This document shows, one piece after another, positions 11,622 through 22,011 of a stretch of DNA of 45,802 nt. The notes beneath the pieces were generated by a model. The model was not told the DNA's origin. It saw only the letters and a list, made by a program, of their open reading frames with translations, and ran no database searches. Both the position numbers and the translations under genes were made by a program. The stretch is from Lingula anatina. Its lineage: Eukaryota; Brachiopoda; Lingulata; Lingulida; Lingulidae. Where the stretch lies: NCBI RefSeq assembly GCF_001039355.2, contig NW_019775788.1:155231-201032 (forward strand), read 5' to 3'. Numbering within the stretch: position 1 is the stretch's first letter; every line of letters begins with the position of its first letter.

Positions 11622-12100
11622 TGAGTGTATAATTGTCTAAATATATGTAACAATGTGGTTACGCTTAATTTTCTCGACTCACATAAAAAATTATTTCTTT
11701 CTCGCATACCTATTATTTTTTAGTCTGTAGCTCATTATTCTTATACGTGTGCATGTACATTGTACTTGTATTGATGTACATGTTAAAGCATTTCATGTTA
11801 AAGTATTTCAGCAACATAAGGCATGTATGAGTCTTTAATCTGAATAATATGTATGTGAGATAGCACACTGTTATCCGAGCGATATATGCCAGAACACGTC
11901 AAGAAGGTGACAGCGTATTATATATGACATTGAGAGAAATACCTCACATTTCATTTTGAAAAACCATTGGCCGAATAAGGCATATATTAACACGAACACC
12001 TCCCGTAACATCTTTAGGTTTGCACAGTGTATTTTTACACAGGAATAGTGTATCTGGAAAACATTTTCACTGGTCTTTATAAGTCAACTTCAATTACCAG

Positions 12101-12174
12101 GAATGTTGGCAGAAGAAAAAGAGTGCCTTGCCGTAGTAGAACTGCTGAGGCGTTTTGAAAAACATGATGTAAAG
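12101..12174 (+). pseudogene. Truncated ankyrin C-cap exon of gene B
   Basis: Bases read MLAEEKECLAVVELLRRFEK in the family frame and end at AAAG|GTATATG. The acceptor and the first codons (DKKTP or EKKTP in D and E) are deleted. A chance CAG at 12098-12100 would enter in the wrong phase and reach a TAG within 12 codons. Skipping it leaves the flanking phase-0 exons joined in frame. Confidence 0.7.
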
Positions 12175-12549
12175 GTATATGTTTAACAGTGTGAAAGTGT
12201 TTAACACATACTTGATTATGATGTATTAAGCTTTAATAGTACATTTTTATTATATTGGGAAATCTTTTAAAGTTACTAATTTTGAAGGACTACTATGCAT
12301 ATAATTTGTATTGGCGTTTTCCAACTTCACGTGTTCCATTGCATGAAAGTTATCTTATAAAAATATTTGTCACATGAATTAATATACAAGGAATATATTA
12401 AAATTCATGCAGAGCTACAGCATACAGAACTTGGGGGACACAATTTATTGGCATAGCCACACAAGGGGTCTTGTTATATGTAGCAAACTCGTAGCCGTTC
12501 TTACATTATACCAGTTTCTAAAATAGTCTTGTTGATTCGATTTTGACAG

Positions 12550-12766
12550 ATGTACATTCAAACCAGGACTTTGGAGCACCTTGCTGAAATATTAGACCCT
12601 ACAGAATATCACGGATTTAACTCTACCAAATTGGATCCGAAATTACCTGATCTGTTGCAATTCCAAAAATTTCAAGGGGTGAAAGATTGGATTGCCAAAA
12701 ACAATTATAACACTATTAAAGATATAAGGGATGGCCTACTGGCTGCAAACCTTCTGCGACTGTCCA
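12550..12766 (+). CDS. Domain X exon of gene B
   Basis: 217 bp, phase 0 in and phase 1 out, the same length as in D and E. It encodes MYIQTRTLEHLAEILDP onward and VKDWIAKNNYNTIKDIRDGL near the end. Leu-rich amphipathic helices and a central Trp resemble the second half of death-fold domains. I cannot confirm the fold by eye. Confidence 0.75.
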
Positions 12767-12939
12767 GTAAGTTATTCACTTGTGTTAACTTATTATTTCG
12801 ATATATTAAATGGTTTTTATCTTAATACATAATCTGTTAGCATGTACACTAAAGCGACTAAAAGCGTGCTTTATAATCTGTTTCCTAACCGATCCAATGA
12901 TTGAATATGAAAACACATCGAATCTGTTTCTGCAAATAT

Positions 12940-12974
<35 letters not shown>

Positions 12975-13012
12975 CACTATGTTTAAGATGTACTTTATTT
13001 TCGCCGATGCAG

Positions 13013-13161
13013 GTGCAGCAGTAGAGTATTATGCTGAGATCGTGAAGGAAATTTCAAACATGCACTCTGACGATTTTGAAATCCTCTGTAGAACCCTATC
13101 CACTGCGAAGTACATGCATGTACACACAAAGTTCAACAACTTGTGGTCCGCAAGATACGAG
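13013..13161 (+). CDS. Region Y exon of gene B (2-base deletion)
   Basis: Encodes AAVEYYAEIVKEISNMHSDD then FEILCRTLSTAKYM. Length is 149 bp, against 151 in A and E. The missing two bases lie in the CACACAAAG stretch (CACACACCAAG in gene E), so the exon ends in phase 0 instead of phase 2. Confidence 0.75.
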
Positions 13162-13353
13162 GTAACTTTCATACTTGTATGAACCGATTTGGACGTTGTC
13201 GGAATTTTATTTCTTTCTGTTGTATTTCATTATTTTATTTTATCTGTTAATTTTAATCATATTAATTTGCAAACAATGTTGTCTGAAGTTAAAATATCAT
13301 ATTAGTATATCGTTGGAATTCACCTGATTGAAGCAACCGTTTCCATTCCTCAG

Positions 13354-13757
13354 CTCTTCACTGAATCATGTCCGCTACGACGCATTTATTGCACACAGTA
13401 GCAAAGACAAGGACGTTGTAGAACCAGTGATAGAGCAGCTAGAGGAACGAGGTACCCAGTGTTGTTATAGCACACGTGACTTTGACCTAGGAAAGTCACT
13501 TACAACCTCTATTCAAAAAGCAATTGATGAATCAAAGTGCACCAACGTGTTCCTGTCTGAGAACTTTATGAAGAGCTCGTGGTGTGAATGGGAAGCTGAT
13601 CGTGCCATTACCAATTCGGTGAAGTCGAGAGGAAACGCCGTTATTCCAGTTCTAGTTGATCTCACTCCACAACAAATCCCTTCTCCTTTCGAAGGCATAG
13701 CACATATTTCAGTCAAACACCGAGCATTGATTTCAAAGTTAGCTGATGCAATTAAAG
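13354..13757 (+). CDS. TIR-domain exon of gene B
   Basis: 404 bp from the usual acceptor (TTCCTCAG) to AAAG|GTATCT. Box 1 RYDAFIAHSSKDKD, BB loop RDFDLGKS (Pro of the classical RDxxPG replaced by Leu), TNVFLSENFMKSSWCEWE with Glu three after Cys, then AVIPVLVDLTP. Very close to the second TIR of gene D. An AG at 13332-13333 gives an alternative start 20 bases upstream whose frame suits the shortened exon Y. Confidence 0.85.
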
Positions 13758-14065
13758 GTATCTGTGTTTCAGTCTATACAAACGTTTTGACTTTGTGATT
13801 TCAGGCGTTTTAATAAAACTCAAGAAGCACTAGGTTAAGTCGGTATTAATACTGACGCAAGGTTACTAGTACGGATTTGTGTAATTGCATTTCTTACTCC
13901 TCTGCTAATATTAGGTTAGTACTTTAATTGAATTAAAGGTGACATGGTGTATTTGGAGGATTATCCGTCGATAACATTTGTTTCCCATGGGCGAAAACTA
14001 ATAGTTTTTAAATCTTACGTTAGTTTTTTTTTTAATTTAAATCTTGGTTCTTTGTTTAACAATAG

Positions 14066-14541
14066 GACCCAAAAAACTTCCGACGAACGGGGAACTAAAA
14101 ACTGAGCTTCAAAATGCACGTAAAAAAAACAGTTACTGGAAAATGAGCTTCAGAACGAAGGTGAGAAAAACCAACTACTACATAAGAGCTTCAGAATGTA
14201 CATGAGAAAAACCAACTACAACAGAATGAGCTTCAGAATGCACGTGAGAAAAACCAACTACTACAAAATGAGCTTCAGAATGCACGTGAGAAAAACCAAC
14301 CAGTACAAAATGAGCTTCAGAACGAAGGTGAGAAAAACCAACAACTACAAAATGAGCTTCAGAATGCACGTGAGAAAAACCAACAAGTTCAAAAAGAGCT
14401 TCAGAATGCACGTGAGAAAAAACAACTACTACAAAATGAGCTTCAGAATGCACATGAAAAAATCGAATTTCAACTGGACCATATCAAAATGTTGACAACC
14501 AAGCTTCAACTGATAATGCTTCTTTGTTTGTTTGTTTGTTC

Positions 14542-14587
<46 letters not shown>

Positions 14588-14590
14588 TAA
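14066..14590 (+). CDS. Coiled-coil exon of gene B with 42-bp coding minisatellite
   Basis: The acceptor is AACAATAG at 14065, phase 1. It opens GPKKLPTNGELKTELQNARK, then nine tandem units start with GAGCTTCA at 14104, 14145, 14186, 14228, 14270, 14312, 14354, 14396 and 14438. A 42-base unit encodes ELQNAREKNQLLQN, two heptads. Units 1 and 2 are 41 bases, so the frame shifts and stops at 14203-14205. Units 3-9 are mutually in frame but unreachable without correction. The family frame then runs through FQLDHIKMLTTKLQ into the poly-T and stops at 14588-14590, so the old stop is also lost. Confidence 0.7.
14543..14583. repeat. Poly-T run
   Basis: 41 T after a (TTTG)n stretch, immediately after the gene B coiled-coil repeats. 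Confidence 0.95.
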
Positions 14591-14591
14591 T

Positions 14592-15340
14592 TTAAGTATC
14601 CGAATTTATACATTGAGGATGTCACAAAATAAACAAATTTGTCCTAGAAATGAAGGTCTTAATGTTTCTGCTGTAAAAATGCTTTATTCTCTATGAAACG
14701 TAGTGATGATATGTTTACTGAGAACATATTTATTTATGCCGTTGTTTTAAAAGTGGGGTTTTATTCTTGTTTTGACAGTGAATTTCTAATGTATAACCAT
14801 ATGTAACTAACAAGGATATGAAGTTTATTAAACAAACCATGGGTTTAGACTTCAAGCATTATACCGTAAATTATAGCAGTCTTGACTCCTTGTGACTAAG
14901 GAGGCCATTGCGTATTATACTTCTGTGAACCGTATTATTTCCCTGTCTTGAAAGAATTCAGCGTACCGTCACTGCTTTTAGTAATCATATATTTGATGTT
15001 ATATCACTTTTTTTGCAATCTGGCAAAGAAGTGTTCGTGTGCAATAAGATATGTGTTTGGAAAATTCATTTGCAATCTTTATGTGATCTCGAGCTACTAT
15101 ACTTCACGCATACAGTGTCCGATCTAAGTTAGTTGCATAACATAACGTTGCTTATGTTTTTAGTGCTGAATTAAATATGGTTTGTGGACATTTGATATAA
15201 CTGAAATAATTTTTATTGTGGTGATTGGAAAATAATTATATGTAAATAACACTACGCTTCGTAGGAGTAGCATGCCCAATATAGGAAACTAATTAAACTA
15301 AATTATATGTAATTTATTGTCAGTAATTTTCTTTCGGGAA
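14592..15340. repeat. 3' flank of gene B, paralogous to 27790-28520
   Basis: Shared text includes TTTATACATTGAGGATG, CTGCTGTAAAAATGCTTTAT, and later AAACT(A/T)AATTATA motifs in the same order downstream of gene D. It marks a whole-gene segmental duplication. Confidence 0.75.
14628..14633 (+). terminator. Poly(A) signal candidate of gene B
   Basis: AATAAA in the segment that matches the 3' region of gene D (27798 onward). Confidence 0.35.
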
Positions 15341-15648
15341 AATTAGATATATATAATTACGATTTTCTAAATTGACGTGGGGAATTCACTGATAATTTCA
15401 AAGAAATGTACTTACCAACTTCCTGAATCACTGATGTAATCGCAATGAATTGCACTGATCCAGGGTTACGACTTCTACCAGCTTACCAAGTTTCATTCAT
15501 ATCTGATGCAGATAGAGCAGTACTTTTGTAATGAGGCGATCTGTGAACTGCCAGGTGTGGGGAAGGTAATAAAGCACATGGCATGATGTAAGACAGGCAC
15601 TATAGGCCTGTCAGTTATTTTAGTATTATAACAAGAGGCAACAGAGTT
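15341..15648. other. Intergenic sequence
   Basis: Nothing recognised on either strand. Confidence 0.4.
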
Positions 15649-16440
15649 AAGCTACTCTTACAACCGGTCGTGCGTGCTTCTACGAGCGGTTTGCGTGCAA
15701 AAAATTGGCCAAGTAGTAAGATACACGCACGTGGAACGTACTGTTTTTGGTGGACGCAAACACGACGCAAAGCGCAGCCCGAAAACTGGCCGGCCAGTTT
15801 TTCGCTACGACCTCATTGCGACAATTAGAACGCCTGGAGCACGCTCGTAGCACGCAAGACAAAACTACTGAGTAAGTGCGCTAGGCGTGCGTGTAACGCA
15901 GGAAAAGCATGCAGAAATTCCGGGGTATTTTACCACGAAGACGTACTTACCACGCAAGAGACTCGTACGTTCAACTTGCTTTCAATGTACGTGTTAACAA
16001 AAAGGGGGGTGAGCGCACTTCCTCCGTGCGTTTATCTTACTTCCAAAGTGCGTGGCGAGTACTACTACCATACTTGTGAAGTGCGTCACACTAAGACGAC
16101 GCATGTGCCCAGCACGATAAAAGTATACGTTTCTCTTACTTCGTAAGTACGATTTCTGAAAACGTACGCTTCACTTGCAATACACGTACTGTATGATTAT
16201 CTCACTCACTGTGTGCGACACAAGTACAGATCGTACGAGCTCCTTACTTCTTCCTACTTCCAAAAAAGGCGTACAGACCACTTGCGGGCCCCACGTTTAG
16301 AGCACAACACACCTACTCATAAAGTACTTACTACTTCGTCCGCTGCGATTTAATTTTCATCCTGCGACAACGCTACGTCTGACAAGAAATACGAGGACGC
16401 ACGATCTCTAAGCACGCACGACTGGTTGTAAGAGAGGCTT
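15649..16440. mobile_element. Inverted-repeat element, 792 bp, CpG-rich
   Basis: Thirty-base ends 15649-15678 and 16411-16440 are inverted repeats with 27 of 30 matches (core CTTACAACC and TCGTGCGTGCT). The interior is full of CGTAC, CTTAC and CGTGCG motifs, unlike the AT-rich surroundings. No transposase frame is seen. A related terminal sequence occurs again, inverted, at about 17296-17336. Confidence 0.7.
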
Positions 16441-17340
16441 TACATGAATGGTGACAAGGGTATATGTGCTTTCACTGACTAGTGGTTAGCGCAATATATA
16501 CGTTTTGATAACGTTCTACGAATTTCAGGTTCAGCGGAGTCTGCGGAGTTCGCAGATGTAAAGGAAAAGGTTCATTGGAAAGGCGCAATGTCTGTCTTGC
16601 GAGCCACAGGGGCCACGTGAGATATCCTTTCAAGCAAGATGGGGGGAGGCTAACTGCATGGTGCGATGGCCTTTGAAATTGAACTCATTTCTTGAGTGTG
16701 TTTTGCAGCCTGCGTACGTGGCACACACTTACTAAGGCACGGCAAAAGAAGTTCCCTTTTGCGTCTCTTTTGCTTCACACTTGCCTCACACATTTTTGAT
16801 AACGTACTGACGACGTACGTCACTTTTACTTCCTGTTCTCCCCTTCTTTTTTCTTCCTCCTCCCTTCTTTTCTGTTCTCTAAGCTTCTTTCTCTTGTCTT
16901 TTGGAGGCATATTAGAAGCCGAATTGAGAAATATTTGAAGATATTGAAAACTATTGTATACGTTGCTCAATCGATGTTGCCAAGACACAAGCGTGCGTTG
17001 TGAGGACGCATTTTATACTGACGCACGTGCGACGCATTCCAGTGTGCTTTCGGCTTTGTTAGTTTCGTTAGCTGTGAGGGCGTGCGCCGTACTCAACACG
17101 CATCCTTTATTGTTTGCGACGTGCGTCCTGGACCACGCACATTCTACTTGCGGAGGGGGACAAGTTACGCTTGCGGCCTCGCTGTTCCCGATTATTCGTA
17201 GAAACTATTGGGCACGTCCAATACCCTCCCTACGTGCTTACGGGCTGTCTGCGAACTCCTGATTTTGTATGAAGCACTTGCATGGGACGTGAGATTCTGC
17301 GCCAAACAGCCCGTAAGAGCCCGTACGGCCGGTTGTGACC
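16441..17340. mobile_element. Second, related CpG-rich block, possible larger or nested element
   Basis: The complement of about 17296-17334 matches the 15661-15700 end (ACAACCGG, then CGT, CG, GCT, TACG, GTTTG in order, about three quarters identical). The element could therefore run from 15649 to about 17336 with the 16411-16440 repeat internal. Bases 17228-17320 also hold a local inverted repeat around GCTTACGGGCTGT. Borders are uncertain. Confidence 0.4.
16640..16920 (-). other. Unconfirmed minus-strand frame with Lys/Arg/Glu-rich start
   Basis: A minus-strand frame starts near 16908 with MPPKDKRKKLREQKRREEE and continues to about 16650. The pyrimidine tract on the plus strand alone could create this composition. 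No domain is recognisable. It could be a short element-encoded protein or chance. Confidence 0.15.
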
Positions 17341-17611
17341 TAGGCTTTATGAGCACCGCCATTATGCGTTTGCGCGTTAACATCTTTCAGCTAGATACTG
17401 CGTGTCAGACCTTTCACATCTAACTTTTAGATTATATCAAAGAAAAACAACTGCAGTATGCTCTTTCACCTTGCAAGCCAATGACAATGATTCGTACACG
17501 TTTGAGTGTTTCTCTTTTTTATTTCCATGAGCACTAAATCATATTTGCCTACCCATTGTCGCCACCGATTCGTTAAAATAGCATTTTTTTTGTATGAGGA
17601 AGTCATATCAT
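17341..17611. other. Intergenic sequence
   Basis: No gene, RNA or repeat recognised. Confidence 0.4.
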
Positions 17612-17799
17612 CATAACAGTGTACGATATTTTAAATTTTCATTATATTATGGTAGTTTATATTGAAGCATTGCCACTAACTTGGTTTACACAACCACATA
17701 TCTATTTCTAAATCTATTTAAAATGCGCAATCCCCAGGTCAATAAACTTCATTCAATCATGTTTTGCGTTATGGATACATTGACGACAACAGCAACAAA

Positions 17800-17810
17800 G
17801 GGGAATCCCC
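17800..17810 (+). promoter_or_regulatory. kappaB-type palindrome, upstream unit 1 of gene D
   Basis: GGGGAATCCCC, an 11-base palindrome. ATTAATATT follows near 17830, but the leader donor is lost in this unit, where a deletion removes GGTAAGTT. Confidence 0.45.
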
Positions 17811-17901
17811 TTAAAGCCCCGTCAGGACTATTAATATTTGACTCCATTTATACGGGGCATTTCAATGCTGTCATTGAGATGTGGTATTGATAACATTGGG
17901 G

Positions 17902-17956
<55 letters not shown>
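17902..17956. repeat. Poly-A run (about 55)
   Basis: Lies inside the repeat unit: sibling copy near 19617 has GGGGTAACC at this point, so this is expansion of an internal A run and not a retroposon tail. Confidence 0.9.
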
Positions 17957-17959
<3 letters not shown>

Positions 17960-18302
17960 CCCACGACGTCATAGTGTGAAGATCGGACTGGGAAATTGAT
18001 TTCGGTTGACACCTGATTGTGTTTTAACATGCCAATGTCATGAATACTCAGAGAAATAATATATAAACGATTATATTAATGTTTATAATTAGACCCCTAA
18101 ACAGTTAAACCTAGAAGACATTTCCTATGCGATGTATGTACATTGTAGGGTGCTGGTACCTATATACTGCACGTAAATCGTTCAGCGTCTGTTTGGAGGC
18201 AGACGGTGACCATTCGAGATTATAAGAAAAAGCACAGATTCACGAACTTCTTAGCCTGTACGATTTTGTTCTAATTAAACTTTTGAAAATTGTGAAAACA
18301 GT

Positions 18303-18586
18303 CCCGCATGAAAACGCAGTAGATACTCCAGCGCAGTAGACTACTGCAATCATACTGCAAACATGCCTAAAATCTGCTTCGATGTGGGAGCTAATTAGCA
18401 TATTTGAAACATGCTTCTATCATGCTGCTAATCTACTGCATTAATGCTCCTCCTCTGTACAACCCTATGTAAATTTTGAAGTAGAATTGCAGTAGGCTAT
18501 ACTGCATTTCTACTGCAAATATGCTCCACACCACAACTGCACTAATGCTTCTTTGCTACTTCGATACTACTGCATTTTCTTGCGGG
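18303..18586. mobile_element. 284-bp inverted-repeat element with matching empty site
   Basis: Ends are CCCGCATGAAAACGCAGTAG and the complement of the right end, CCCGCAAGAAAATGCAGTAG. The paralogous unit at 19886 reads AAAACAGTAAGC without the insert, while this copy reads AACAGT, insert, GTAAGC. That indicates a GT duplication on insertion. The interior is rich in TACTGCA motifs. No coding capacity. Confidence 0.85.
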
Positions 18587-19234
18587 GTAAGCCTGTAGGC
18601 CGTAGCATCATTGAAGATGAAATAGCAGATTGTGCACATTATGATAACGGTTGAACATGGTGTTGGTCTCTCGTCATTTCACCTTTGGTGATTTTAAGAG
18701 ACATAACTGTCGAGAATATGTTTCGAACTTATTGTGGTTCAATACATAAATGTGTTTTCTTTATTCTGACCACATGGGTGAAAAGATCTAGGAGTACTGC
18801 CCCGACAACGTTTGGATCTTCAAGGAAGCCGATTGAAAGGCGTACAATATAAAGGCTCTGTACGACAGATTTATTACCGAAACCCAGATTTTCACTAAGT
18901 TACCTCAAATTCATGCACGGCACTTATCCGTTATGTTACTATCGTCAACAAGCTCCATAGATATTTATAATGTGAACAAAAATTTCGTATTCAATTCATC
19001 TTGCGACATTTTGTCATTAAAACCATAACAGTGTGTTTTTTATTTTATCATATAACGGTATTATAGTTTTTTTTTTTTTTTTTTGGTTTTTTTAGGTCCT
19101 ATTTTTGTCACTTACTTGGTTTACACAACCACATGCTAATTTCTAATTCTATTTAAAATGTGCAATTCCCTGGTCAATAAACTTCATTCAGTCACATTTT
19201 GCGTTATGGATACATTGACGGCAACAGCAACAAA

Positions 19235-19310
19235 GGGGATTCCCATAAACCCCCGTCAGCTCTATTAATAAATAGACTCCAGTTACACAGGACATTTCAA
19301 TCTGGTAAGT
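19235..19310 (+). promoter_or_regulatory. Candidate promoter unit 2 of gene D
   Basis: GGGGATTCCC (19235-19244) is a textbook kappaB sequence, followed by TATTAATAAATA (19263-19274) and a donor G|GTAAGT at 19305. Confidence 0.5.
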
Positions 19311-19410
19311 TATTATAAAATGTATAAACGTTTGAAGTGATATATTAACCACACCATTGTCATCTAGAGAGATGTAACTTGTTGTCATTGAGATGTCGTA
19401 GTGTTAATTA

Positions 19411-19505
19411 TATTGGGGCAACAGCAACCAAAAGGTTTTCTTTAAACCCCGTCAGATCTATTAATGAATAGACTCCATTTACACGGACATTTCAATCTGG
19501 TAAGT
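19411..19505 (+). promoter_or_regulatory. Duplicated leader unit with lost kappaB site
   Basis: An internal duplicate of the preceding unit. The kappaB position reads AAAAGGTTTTC (degenerate), but the TATTAATGAATA and the donor G|GTAAGT at 19500 persist. Confidence 0.35.
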
Positions 19506-20316
19506 TAGCTTAAATTTTATAAACGTTTGAGGTGATATATTAACCACACCATTGTCATCTAGAGACATGTAACTTGCTGTCATTGAGATGTGGTGGTAAT
19601 TATAACATTGGGGTAACCTCCACACGACGTCATGGTGTGAGGAAATTTGGGTTCGGTTGACACCTCTATATAATTAGGAACCCATCAACAGTAAAGCCTA
19701 GATTACATTTCATATGCGATATTAGTACGGTGCTGGTACCTACATGTATATACTGCACGTAAATCGTTCAGCGTCTGTTTGGAGGCAGACGGTGACCACA
19801 CGAGATTATAAGAAATCGCACAGATTCACGAACTCCGTAGACTGTGCGATTTTATTGTAATAAACCCTTTGAAAAATGTGAAAACAGTAAGCTTGTAGGC
19901 CGTAGAATTATTGTAGATGACATAACATGGTTACCGTACGTGCATGTTCTGTGGGTTGGCGCTGCAGATCATGATAAAGGTTGAGTATGTCGTTGGTCTC
20001 TCGATCGTCTTTCCACTTTTGGTGATGTTAAGAGGCATAACGATCGTGAATATGTTTGGTTCAATACATACATTTGTGTTCTTCATTCTGACCACATGGG
20101 TGAAAAACACCTAGGAGTACTGCACCAAAAACGTTTCGATCTTCAATGAAGCCACCGGGAAGGCGTGTAACAACTGCACGGTGTCTGGAAAGGCTCTATA
20201 CGATAGATTTATTACCGAAACCCATATTTCTCACAAAGTGACCCCAAGGCCATGCACGGCACTTGCACGTAATGTAACCATCTCCAAGATGGTCCATAGA
20301 TATTTACAATCTCAAC

Positions 20317-20319
20317 AAA

Positions 20320-20373
<54 letters not shown>
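20317..20373. repeat. Poly-A followed by (TA)n
   Basis: About 21 A then about 36 bases of TA at the end of upstream unit 2. Confidence 0.95.
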
Positions 20374-20375
<2 letters not shown>

Positions 20376-20610
20376 CGTATTTAAGTTATCTTGAGGCACT
20401 TTGTCTCAAAGCCGTACCAGTGTATATCTGTTATTTTATTTGTTCATGGTATTATAGTAGTATATATTGAAGCGCTGTTATTGCCACTAACTTGGTTTAC
20501 ACAACCACATATTTACTTCTAAATCTATTTAAAATGCGCAATCCCCTGGTCAATAAACTTCATTCAGTCACATTTTGCGTTATGGATACATTGATGGCAA
20601 CAGCAACAAA

Positions 20611-20687
20611 GGGGAATCCCCTTAAACCTCCGTCACCTCTATTCATAGATGGACTTCTTTTACACCTGATATTTCAATCTGGTAAGT
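20611..20687 (+). promoter_or_regulatory. Candidate promoter unit 3 of gene D (closest)
   Basis: GGGGAATCCCC at 20611-20621, the AT-rich CTATTCATAG near 20638, and a strong donor G|GTAAGT at 20682. The acceptor used would be 21842, giving a 1.16-kb leader intron. Confidence 0.5.
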
Positions 20688-20880
20688 TAGCTTAAAATCT
20701 ATAAACGTTTGAAGTGATATATTAACCACACCATAGTCATCTAGAGACGTACTAACTTGCTGCCTGTGAGGTGAAGTAGTATTGATACCATGTGTTTACG
20801 TGTAAAGAATGAAATGGGAAATTTGGTTTTGGTTGACACCTGAATGTGTTTTAACGTGAAAATTTAAGAAATACTACTAA

Positions 20881-21842
20881 AAAGGTGTGAACCCCTCACT
20901 TTATTTCTTTATTTCACTTTATGACTTTACATTGCGTATTTTGATACAAATGAATATAAGATCAACGATTCTATGGATGGAGATGTTTTTTCTGTCTTGT
21001 AATCAATAAAAACATGGATACAAGTTATGTGACAGATATAGAACGAATCGCCGTACGTGAAGCATTACGATTCCAGCAAAAGGCGTACAAGCCACCACCA
21101 GATATATCATTGACTAGCTTAAAACACAAACTCTGAATTTCTACTACGGTGCCCTCGCACTATTTTACTCATACATGTTTGGGGCTTACTCCTAACCGTA
21201 GGTCAGTTGAGTGGAGAATAATAAATTCCAGACAAAAACTCTTTCAGGACATCGGACACATTAATCAAAAGTTGTGAATATTTCTATGGCAATAGCGCCC
21301 ATCTTGGATATTTTAAGATGTCCAAGGTTGCCAAAGAGGCAACCGAGCTAAACGTACTTGAGAGGTCATTAGGAACCCGAAAAAAATCAAGGTTTGGAAT
21401 AGTTTCCTTGGACTATTCTCCTTCTCTAAAAGGATCTAAAAATTAATATACCGACTGTACGTGGCCTACATTGCACTCCTATCCTTAGCGAAATATAACT
21501 CGCTCTAGGTTATATTTAGGTAGGACTAAACTAAATCACCTTCGGCCGGTATGACAAGAATGTTAGTCCCCTAGGAACCGTAGTTTAACTTCTATGCACC
21601 CTACTGTTAATCATTTGAGATATGGTACCAATGATAAAAACACTGTTTTGGATGGTTAACGGCTGACATGCGACCCTTTGTCAACAAAAGCATTATTGAA
21701 TAGGAGGTAATTATTTTACCAAGAGCGTATATGTGCCCAACCCTGTCCTAGCTCTGTTCATTTTCAGTCAATGCGTATTGTGCATTTCTTAATTTTACAT
21801 ATTTAAAATAATTTGTGTAATGTTAAATGCATCTTATTTCAG
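20881..21842. other. Leader intron and upstream sequence of gene D
   Basis: No frame or repeat of note. It ends in the conserved CTTATTTCAG acceptor. Confidence 0.5.
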
Positions 21843-22011
21843 ACATCTGAACGCACACAGTACATTGTGCTCTTCGTTTGAATATGTAGAGTATAGACAC
21901 CCGACCAGTATGCGTTTGCCCAAGCTTCACGAAGCTACAAGGGAAGAAAATGTAGGATGGTTACAGCAACTACTGACTGCCGGGAAGTGCGAAATCAATG
22001 AACAAGCCTGG
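21843..22011 (+). CDS. Gene D leader acceptor, 5' UTR and N-cap exon
   Basis: The exon begins after TTATTTCAG and has about 67 untranslated bases. ATG at 21910 sits in the conserved CCAGTATG context shared with gene B. It encodes MRLPKLHEATREENVGWLQQ and ends GCCTGG|GTAGGT in phase 0. Confidence 0.75.

Larger units (their letters stand above)
9119..14205 (+). pseudogene. Gene B: ankyrin/X/Y/TIR gene with several lesions
   Basis: A leader acceptor (TATTTCAG, 9118) precedes ATG 9176. Exons: N-cap 9176-9277; ankyrin 9974-10072, 10376-10474, 10763-10861 and 11368-11466; X 12550-12766; Y 13013-13161; TIR from 13354 (or 13334) to 13757; coiled coil from 14066. Lesions: the C-cap exon near 12101-12174 has lost its acceptor and first codons; a fifth ankyrin exon survives only as its last bases near 11606-11621; exon Y is 2 bases shorter than in A and E, so the usual Y-TIR join shifts frame; the coiled-coil exon has two single-base losses and stops at 14203-14205. 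Skipping the C-cap exon keeps phase 0, and an upstream AG (13333) would restore the TIR frame, so a protein remains possible. It may be a dying gene or one kept by altered splicing. Confidence 0.65.
17612..20880. repeat. Head-to-tail array of about 1.4-kb upstream units (three copies, last partial)
   Basis: Landmark ACTTGGTTTACACAACCACA occurs near 17678, 19111 and 20488. Each copy continues with the kappaB motif; in the two fuller copies the text runs on through GGCAGACGGTGACCA, GGAGTACTGC and TTTATTACCGAAACCCA to CATAGATATTTA, where the next copy starts. Unit 1 holds a 284-bp insertion and a small deletion. Unit 2 holds an internal duplication of about 190 bp. Unit 3 breaks off near 20880, about 960 bases before gene D. 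Confidence 0.85.

Noticed and set aside
14178-14453. Minus-strand frame with HSEAHFVVVGFSHV repeats and the plus-strand RKTNYYKMSFRMHV frame
   Set aside because: Both are shadows of the 42-bp coiled-coil minisatellite of gene B in the wrong frames.
14104-14480. CRISPR-like array
   Set aside because: Repeats are contiguous with no spacers, in a eukaryotic coding exon.
17681-17890. Plus-strand frame (VYTTTYLxLNLFKMRNP) shared with 20492-20695
   Set aside because: It starts at a TTG, is not kept in the middle copy, and runs through the kappaB/leader repeat.
17902-17956. Poly-A tracts here and at 30900 as retroposon tails
   Set aside because: Sibling copies continue past the same point with homologous sequence, so the A runs are internal expansions.
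20181-20384. Frame ending in poly-Lys and IYIYIY
   Set aside because: Created by the A-run and TA microsatellite.
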